NCBI GenBank assembly: GCA_023144675.1
Contig: JAGLFE010000150.1
Coordinates: 1-10,022, forward strand
Reading direction: 5' to 3'
DNA: 10,022 nucleotides
From: Thiomargarita sp.
GTDB lineage: Bacteria > Pseudomonadota > Gammaproteobacteria > Beggiatoales > Beggiatoaceae
Of the stretch, positions 6,176-10,022 are shown piece after piece (position 1 is the stretch's first letter; each line of letters starts with the position of its first letter). Made by a program: the position numbers and the translations under genes. The notes beneath the pieces were generated by a model. It did no database searches. It was not told the origin of the DNA and worked only from the letters and a program-made list of their open reading frames with translations.

Positions 6176-6360
6176 GGTTTAGTAAAACGTAACCCCATAT
6201 TTTGGTATTCATGAACAAAATAGTGTTGTATAAAAATTAGGTTAAATTAGAATTATAAAAATGAATAAAATAAAAAATAGCCCCAATATGATTAAAAAGT
6301 TTTTCTAGCTAATCGTGAGATACATTATCTCATGGTACAATTAAAGCGTTCAATCCAATT
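6176..6360 (-). pseudogene. decayed IS1-family insertion sequence, C-terminal transposase remnant
   Basis: The minus strand encodes a broken piece of an IS1-type (DDE, InsB) transposase. From about 6360 it reads N-W-I-E-R-F-N-C-T-M-R, a stop, then C-I-S-R-L-A-R-K-T-F and another stop. This lines up with the E. coli IS1 InsB segment IERNNLTLRTRIKRLARKT as I remember it. After a frame change and a loss of several residues, the other frame continues NHIGAIFYFIHFYNSNLT and ends at a TAA at 6239-6237; this matches the C-terminal block of IS1-family enzymes outside the enterics. Two in-frame stops plus a frameshift/deletion mean it is dead. The N-terminal part and the other end of the element are not found upstream. 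GGTTTAGTAAAACG at 6176-6189 could be the start of the terminal inverted repeat, since IS1-family ends often begin GGT, but no partner is present to confirm this. Transposase identity is confident; the outer limits are not. Confidence 0.8.
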
Positions 6361-6431
6361 GTTAAGTTTAAATATAATTAATTAACAAATAAATTAATAA
6401 ATAACAATCTTTTTTTTATAAAAATAGTTCT

Positions 6432-6531
6432 AACAGTTTTTATAACCTATTTTTTATTTACGAATAAATTTTAAAAACACTTAATTTTCAATCACTTAAC
6501 ATTTTAAATAAGCTTAATTTGAAAAACTGTT
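6432..6531. repeat. 10-bp inverted repeat with an 80-bp spacer
   Basis: AACAGTTTTT (6432-6441) and AAAAACTGTT (6522-6531) are exact reverse complements. Given the base composition, chance is a real possibility. No gene lies between the arms. Confidence 0.35.
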
Positions 6532-6617
6532 GAATTATTGAGTTTATGAAGAAATAAATGTACAATTGCAGATAAATTTAGTATATAAATTAACTAACGC
6601 ATTAAAAATCTAATTTG

Positions 6618-6638
6618 TTTACAAAGAGTATTTGTAAA
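6618..6638. promoter_or_regulatory. dyad-symmetric site, possible operator
   Basis: TTTACAAA and TTTGTAAA are perfect 8-bp arms around a 5-bp spacer, a 21-bp dyad typical of a dimeric helix-turn-helix regulator site. It lies about 230 bp before nuoH. It does not match the FNR consensus TTGAT-N4-ATCAA. The binding protein is unknown. Confidence 0.35.
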
Positions 6639-6776
6639 GTAATTCAGCGATTTATAATAAAAATTTGGATTCAGTTATTAAATGAATAAATAATTAACTA
6701 ATTAAATATTAATTTTAATTAAAAATATATTTTTAAAGTTTTAATTTTTAAAAATCAATAATTTATATTAATTATG

Positions 6777-6788
6777 ACAAATATTTGT
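6777..6788. promoter_or_regulatory. 12-bp palindrome upstream of the nuoH -10 box
   Basis: ACAAATATTTGT is a perfect palindrome 22 bp before the TATAAT at 6811. It shares the ACAAA/TTTGT half-sites with the dyad at 6618-6638, although with a different centre spacing. A regulator of nuoH transcription could bind here; this is inference. Confidence 0.35.
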
Positions 6789-6810
6789 AGTAAATTAATT
6801 TAAAGTAATG

Positions 6811-6816
6811 TATAAT
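6811..6816 (+). promoter_or_regulatory. candidate -10 box for nuoH
   Basis: TATAAT directly preceded by ATG (ATGTATAAT) stands 52 bases before the nuoH start. No convincing -35 occurs at 16-18 bp spacing; the nearest, TTGTAG at 6785-6790, would be 20 bp away. A promoter somewhere in this gap is expected because no gene on the plus strand precedes nuoH for 706 bp. Confidence 0.4.
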
Positions 6817-6867
6817 AAATAATTATACTTAAAAGCTATTTCAACTCATTAAATTGGTTTCAAGCTT

Positions 6868-7929
6868 ATGGAAGCATTGTTCTATCTGATTATAACTTTA
6901 TTCAAGATTATTATTATTATTGTCCCATTATTATTATGTGTTGCCTATTTAACTTATGCAGAACGTAAAATTATTGGCTTTATGCAAGTACGTATTGGTC
7001 CGAACCGAGTTAATCTTTGGTCATTAATTCCTGGTCTTAGTAAAATACCTGGGTTTGGACAACCAATAGCAGATGCTATTAAATTAATGTTTAAAGAAAT
7101 CATTATTCCTAGTAATGCTAATTGGTTTTTATTTTTTATCGCTCCTATGTTAGTAATGGCACCAGCTTTAGCCGCATGGGCAGTTGTTCCATTTATGGAT
7201 GGATGGGTACTAGCTGATATAAATGCTGGCTTATTATATATCCTTGCCATGACTTCTATGGGCGTATATGGTGTTTTAATTGCTGGTTGGGCATCTAATT
7301 CCAAATATGCTTTTTTAGGAACTTTACGTTCAGCGGCTCAAATTATTTCTTATGAAATTGCAATGGGTTTTGCCTTAGTAGGCGTGCTTATGGCGGCAGG
7401 TAGCTTAAATTTAAGTGAAATTGTAAATGCTCAACAGGGTAGTTTATTTCACTGGTATTGGTTGCCATTATTACCGTTATTAGCTATTTACTTTATCTCT
7501 GGTGTGGCTGAAACTAATCGTGCGCCATTTGACTTGGCAGAAGGTGAATCTGAAATAGTTGCAGGTTTTCATGTAGAATATTCAGGAATGTTATTTGCGG
7601 TATTTTTTCTAGCTGAATATGCCAACATGATTTTGATTGCGCTACTTAGCTCCATATTATTTTTAGGTGGTTGGCTCTCTCCTTTTGAAGGCATTATTTC
7701 ACCAGATACTTTTATAATAGGTTTACTAGCAAAATCCAGTATTATATGGTTAGGTGCAAAAGTTTCCATATTCCTGTTCTTATTTTTATGGTTCCGTGCT
7801 ACATTCCCACGTTATCGTTATGATCAACTTATGCGTTTAGGTTGGAAAGTATTTATTCCTATCACATTAGTATGGATAGTTGTAATAGGAGTTGCTATTT
7901 TAATTGGAATACCACCTTGGTTTTCTTGA
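6868..7929 (+). CDS. nuoH: NADH-quinone oxidoreductase subunit H
   Basis: Inner-membrane subunit of respiratory complex I that lines the quinone chamber and links the peripheral arm to the proton-pumping arm. It is 353 residues with about eight membrane helices, the first at 7-29. Highly conserved family stretches are visible: A-E-R-K at 31-34, R-I-G-P-N-R-V at 42-48, S-Y-E at 161-163, E-T-N-R-A-P-F-D-L-A-E-G-E-S-E at 215-229 (the charged quinone-site loop), G-F-H-V-E-Y-S-G at 233-240 and F-R-A-T-F-P-R-Y-R-Y-D-Q at 309-320. Length and motifs are normal and the gene looks fully functional. No strong ribosome binding site precedes the ATG. It would usually follow nuoG closely, but here it starts its own unit after an AT-rich gap and an IS relic. 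nuoI begins 10 bp after its stop. Confidence 0.97.
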   Translation: MEALFYLIITLFKIIIIIVPLLLCVAYLTYAERKIIGFMQVRIGPNRVNLWSLIPGLSKIPGFGQPIADAIKLMFKEIIIPSNANWFLFFIAPMLVMAPALAAWAVVPFMDGWVLADINAGLLYILAMTSMGVYGVLIAGWASNSKYAFLGTLRSAAQIISYEIAMGFALVGVLMAAGSLNLSEIVNAQQGSLFHWYWLPLLPLLAIYFISGVAETNRAPFDLAEGESEIVAGFHVEYSGMLFAVFFLAEYANMILIALLSSILFLGGWLSPFEGIISPDTFIIGLLAKSSIIWLGAKVSIFLFLFLWFRATFPRYRYDQLMRLGWKVFIPITLVWIVVIGVAILIGIPPWFS

Positions 7930-7931
7930 GG
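7928..7931 (+). promoter_or_regulatory. ribosome binding site of nuoI
   Basis: GAGG overlaps the TGA stop of nuoH and sits 8 bases before the nuoI ATG, which indicates translational coupling. Confidence 0.65.
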
Positions 7932-7939
7932 TATAAAAT

Positions 7940-8431
7940 ATGAAAGTGATTAAAGATTATATTAAACGCCTATTTTTAATTGAATTATTTAAAGGTTTAA
8001 ATTTAACTGGACGTTATTTATTTAGTAGAAAAATCACTGTACAATATCCAGATGAAAAAACACCTCAATCATATCGTTTTCGGGGCAGACATGCACAACG
8101 GCGTTATCCTAATGGTGAAGAACGTTGTATTGCCTGTAAACTTTGCGAAGCGGTTTGTCCAGCTTTGGCAATCACCATTGAGGTTGAACCAAGAGAAGAT
8201 GGAACTCGTCGTACCTCTCGTTATGATATAGATTTGAGCAAATGTATTTTCTGCGGTTTTTGTGAAGAATCTTGTCCAGTTGATGCTATTGTAGAAACAC
8301 GAGTGTTTGAATATTTTGGTGATCAACGTAGTGATTTATTAATGACCAAAGAAAAATTACTTGCTGCTGGCGATCAGCTTGAAAAACAGCAACTAACTCA
8401 TGATAAAACTTTAGATCATGTTTACCGTTAA
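7940..8431 (+). CDS. nuoI: NADH-quinone oxidoreductase subunit I
   Basis: Peripheral-arm subunit of complex I that carries clusters N6a and N6b and passes electrons toward NuoB and quinone. Two classical 4Fe-4S motifs are complete: C63-x2-C66-x2-C69-x3-C73-P and C102-x2-C105-x2-C108-x3-C112-P. The N-terminal amphipathic helix and the R-F-R-G-R-H motif at 47-51 match the proteobacterial and mitochondrial (TYKY) type, as does the length of 163 residues. GAGG at 7928-7931 overlaps the nuoH stop codon and lies 8 bases before the ATG, so translation of the two is probably coupled. Its last codons overlap the start, or lie just before the start, of the following repeat protein gene. Confidence 0.97.
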   Translation: MKVIKDYIKRLFLIELFKGLNLTGRYLFSRKITVQYPDEKTPQSYRFRGRHAQRRYPNGEERCIACKLCEAVCPALAITIEVEPREDGTRRTSRYDIDLSKCIFCGFCEESCPVDAIVETRVFEYFGDQRSDLLMTKEKLLAAGDQLEKQQLTHDKTLDHVYR

Positions 8432-9155
8432 ACAAATTATGTATATTCAATTAAAAATTGTTTTATTCTTTTTTATAGCAATTATATTTGCATTAATTAC
8501 TGTAATTAGCCAGGCTACAGAAGAACTTGAACAATTTTATGAAAGTGGAGCTTTACATTTTGACCACACAGCTTATCGAAATAGTAAATTACATGGTCTT
8601 TCTAAAGAATATTATGAATCAGGCGAACCAAAAGCTGAAATTCTGTATAAATCAGGTAGAATAACAGCCAAAAAAGAGTTCAGTCGCAATGGTGATTTAG
8701 AATATGAATTAAAATATGAAGATAGTAAAAAGTTAGAAACCCAAATAGAATATTATCCAACAGGAGAACCTTTTCGGCGACGAAGCTTGATTAATAATAT
8801 GCGCGAAGGTTTAGAAATTGAATTTTACCGAGATGGACAAACTAAAGCTGAACGTAATTATGTAAACGGTAAAAAAGAGGGTAATGCAAGAGGGTATCAT
8901 ATTAATGGTAAATTACAAGGTGATTGGATATTTAAAAATGGCGAACCTATAATGGCAACCCTTTTTTATAGTTCTGGTGGAAAATGGTTATTACATACCA
9001 GTTTTGACCAAAAAGGACGATTAAATGGGGTTAGTAAGGAATATGATAAAAAAGAAGGTAAACTCATGGCTTTGAGATATTATAAGCGTAATGATATGGT
9101 TAAAAGAAGACGAGTAAGTTCTTGGTTACGGTGGTGGTGGGAATTAATATATTAG
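8418..9155 (+). CDS. YwqK/MORN-variant repeat protein inserted in the nuo operon
   Basis: A 245-residue protein with a hydrophobic N-terminal segment (about 13-31) and a likely signal-peptide cut near S-Q-A (31-33), followed by repeats of about 22-24 residues. The repeats resemble the YwqK family, a MORN-like repeat often annotated as a toxin-antitoxin antitoxin. Units can be seen near 60-83, 87-108, 109-131, 132-155, 156-177 and 204-225, with the pattern Y/F-Y-x-x-G-x-x-x-x-E-x-x-Y-x-x-G-x-x-x-G. The tail (229-245) is basic and tryptophan-rich (K-R-R-R, then W-L-R-W-W-W). The first ATG overlaps nuoI by 14 bp; a second ATG at 8439 gives a more standard signal peptide, and neither has a good ribosome binding site. 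Such repeats bind partners or membranes in other proteins. With an export signal it is unlikely to be a cytoplasmic antitoxin, and no toxin gene is adjacent. A link to complex I is suggested only by position. Confidence 0.8.
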   Translation: MFTVKQIMYIQLKIVLFFFIAIIFALITVISQATEELEQFYESGALHFDHTAYRNSKLHGLSKEYYESGEPKAEILYKSGRITAKKEFSRNGDLEYELKYEDSKKLETQIEYYPTGEPFRRRSLINNMREGLEIEFYRDGQTKAERNYVNGKKEGNARGYHINGKLQGDWIFKNGEPIMATLFYSSGGKWLLHTSFDQKGRLNGVSKEYDKKEGKLMALRYYKRNDMVKRRRVSSWLRWWWELIY

Positions 9156-9217
9156 AAATATGCCTACCTTAATTTTCAAAGTAAATTGCTAATTATAAAA
9201 AAACTGAATTACAAAAT

Positions 9218-9221
9218 GGAA
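9218..9221 (+). promoter_or_regulatory. ribosome binding site of nuoJ
   Basis: GGAA 9 bases before the nuoJ ATG, at the end of a 75-bp spacer after the repeat-protein gene. No promoter or terminator is convincing in that spacer, so read-through from nuoH-nuoI is likely. Confidence 0.45.
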
Positions 9222-9230
9222 TCTTAAAAC

Positions 9231-9839
9231 ATGATAAAATTTACTTTCTATCTATTCTCGCTTATTTTGATATTTGCAGCCAGTCGAGTAATTACGGCTA
9301 AAAATCCAATACATGCAGCCTTATTTCTAGTATTAGCATTTTTTTCATCAGCGGCTATCTGGTTATTATTAGAGGCTGAATTTTTAGCTATTGTATTAAT
9401 TTTAGTTTATGTAGGTGCAGTAATGGTACTATTCTTATTTGTTTTAATGATGCTGGATATTAATATTACGCCATTACGAGAAGGTTTTGTGAGTTATTTA
9501 CCGCTTGCAGCCTCTGTTGGTGCAGTTATTTTGTTTGAGATGATATTAATTCTGAGTGCTTGGCAACATATTCCGCTTGAAACAGTTGTAGCCACCGCAA
9601 CACAAGTAGCTAATACCGAAGCTTTAGGCTTGGTTTTATACACTGATTATATTTACCCTTTTGAAATAGCTGCCGTAATTTTATTAGTTGCTATGATTGC
9701 AGCCATCGTATTAACCATGCGTCCTCATACACGAGCCAAATATCAAAAACCAGAACAGCAAGTTAGGGTACGTCCTGAAGATCGGGTTAAAATTGTTGTA
9801 GGTGTAACCGCAGAAAAAGAAGGAACAATAAAGGAATAA
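9231..9839 (+). CDS. nuoJ: NADH-quinone oxidoreductase subunit J
   Basis: Membrane subunit of complex I (ND6 homologue) next to NuoH and NuoK, involved in linking quinone chemistry to proton movement. It is 202 residues with about five membrane helices, roughly at 3-20, 28-47, 52-76, 90-110 and 142-163. The conserved Y-V-G-A-V-M-V-L-F-L-F-V-L-M-M-L at 60-75 contains the family's pi-bulge helix. The later Y-P-F-E-x-A-A-V-I-L-L-V-A-M-I-A-A-I at 142-159 is also typical. The hydrophilic tail of about 38 residues, with many Arg and Lys, is within the usual range. It is separated from nuoI by the repeat-protein gene, whereas nuoK follows 4 bp after its stop. Confidence 0.96.
   Translation: MIKFTFYLFSLILIFAASRVITAKNPIHAALFLVLAFFSSAAIWLLLEAEFLAIVLILVYVGAVMVLFLFVLMMLDINITPLREGFVSYLPLAASVGAVILFEMILILSAWQHIPLETVVATATQVANTEALGLVLYTDYIYPFEIAAVILLVAMIAAIVLTMRPHTRAKYQKPEQQVRVRPEDRVKIVVGVTAEKEGTIKE
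9831..9835 (+). promoter_or_regulatory. ribosome binding site of nuoK
   Basis: AAGGA lies 8 bases before the nuoK ATG and inside the last codons of nuoJ, so the two genes are translationally linked. Confidence 0.6.
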
Positions 9840-9843
9840 TAGT

Positions 9844-10022
9844 ATGCCTGGATTGAACGAATTTCTTATTTTAGGAGCTGTTTTGTTTTGCCTGAGTATA
9901 GCAGGTATTTTTCTTAATCGTAAGAACTTAATTGTTTTGCTGATGTGCATTGAATTAATGCTATTATCAATTAATATGAACTTCATTGCTTTTTCCTATT
10001 TTAATGCTGATATTGCTGGACA
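9844..10022 (+). CDS. nuoK: NADH-quinone oxidoreductase subunit K (partial, 3' end beyond window)
   Basis: The first 59 codons of the ND4L homologue of complex I, a small antiporter-like membrane subunit of about 100 residues. Two membrane helices can be read (about 6-24 and 28-52). The key proton-channel Glu is present at residue 37 in M-C-I-E-L-M-L-L-S-I-N-M-N-F, equivalent to E. coli NuoK Glu36. G-I-F-L-N-R-K-N at 21-28 is also typical of the family. It starts 4 bp after nuoJ, as in other nuo operons, with AAGGA upstream. The gene is cut by the window edge and shows no sign of damage. nuoL, nuoM and nuoN would be expected next. Confidence 0.95.
   Translation, partial: MPGLNEFLILGAVLFCLSIAGIFLNRKNLIVLLMCIELMLLSINMNFIAFSYFNADIAG

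Larger units (their letters stand above)
6361..6867. other. very AT-rich intergenic region upstream of nuoH
   Basis: About 500 bp without an open frame of note on either strand. It holds an inverted repeat with distant arms (6432-6441 and 6522-6531), a dyad at 6618-6638, a 12-bp palindrome at 6777-6788 and a -10-like box at 6811-6816. I searched for leftovers of nuoG or another gene and found none. A T-run at about 6410-6417 lacks a preceding hairpin. It probably serves as the promoter region of the nuoH unit and otherwise represents decayed DNA next to the IS relic. Confidence 0.6.

Noticed and set aside
6198..6222. TATTTTG/CAAAATA inverted repeat as a terminator of murB
   Set aside because: The stem is 7 bp, almost entirely A-T, with an 11-base loop and no following T-run. 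It more likely belongs to the end of the IS1 relic.
6405..6420. T-run as a possible Rho-independent terminator after murB
   Set aside because: No stable hairpin precedes the T-run, and it lies about 250 bp after the murB stop beyond the IS relic.
6954..7304. Minus-strand open frame of 116 codons opposite nuoH
   Set aside because: It is a shadow of the strongly conserved nuoH frame; the translation shows no coherent domain and there is no ribosome binding site.
8069..8326. Minus-strand open frame opposite nuoI
   Set aside because: It covers the 4Fe-4S motifs of nuoI on the other strand and has no independent support.
8418..9155. A toxin-antitoxin system based on the YwqK-like protein
   Set aside because: The family label is antitoxin-like, but the protein has an export signal and both neighbours are complex I subunits; no toxin candidate is present.
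1..10022. CRISPR array, tRNA or rRNA genes
   Set aside because: No regularly spaced repeats with unique spacers were seen, and no cloverleaf-like or rRNA-like segments were found in the intergenic stretches.

Overview
This is an AT-rich window from a gammaproteobacterium, judged from gene content and order. The order dacA - dat-type aminotransferase - ybeD is a familiar gammaproteobacterial arrangement. The NuoH/I/J/K proteins are of the standard proteobacterial complex I type, and FxsA and a LexA-like S24 protein sit nearby. Codon third positions are mostly A or T, and the spacers are even richer in A+T. A sulfur-oxidising Thiotrichales/Beggiatoa-like relative is possible from the general feel of the S24 protein and the IS1-type relic, but that is only a guess; the genus cannot be told from this sequence.

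Layout. (1) Positions 98-896, minus strand: fxsA (inner-membrane protein) followed 28 bp later by a short S24/LexA-like protein without a DNA-binding domain. (2) 1214-2038, minus strand: an unrecognised inner-membrane protein with a TPR-like C-terminal part; a strong Shine-Dalgarno fixes a start 15 codons inside the longest frame. (3) 2325-6161, plus strand: dacA (D,D-carboxypeptidase), a D-amino-acid/branched-chain type aminotransferase, ybeD, a small secreted four-cysteine protein of unknown function, and murB. Three of these five concern peptidoglycan or can be linked to it: DacA trims the stem peptide, MurB makes UDP-MurNAc, and the aminotransferase could supply D-Ala or D-Glu. lipB, the usual neighbour after ybeD, is absent. 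A good sigma-70-type promoter precedes dacA. (4) 6162-6867: 706 bp of very AT-rich DNA with no intact gene. Its first part carries a decayed C-terminal piece of an IS1-family transposase on the minus strand; the rest holds palindromes and a promoter-like -10 box. (5) 6868-10022, plus strand: nuoH, nuoI, a MORN/YwqK-like repeat protein, nuoJ and the start of nuoK, which runs off the window.

The main points of interest are in the complex I region. The nuo operon is broken immediately before nuoH, where nuoG would be expected, and murB plus an IS1 relic stand in its place. A gene unrelated to complex I is inserted between nuoI and nuoJ, overlapping nuoI or lying just after it. The S24 protein has the catalytic Ser but appears to have Arg in place of the Lys of the Ser-Lys dyad. 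No CRISPR array, rRNA or tRNA was seen, and I do not see a complete novel defence or mobile system here.
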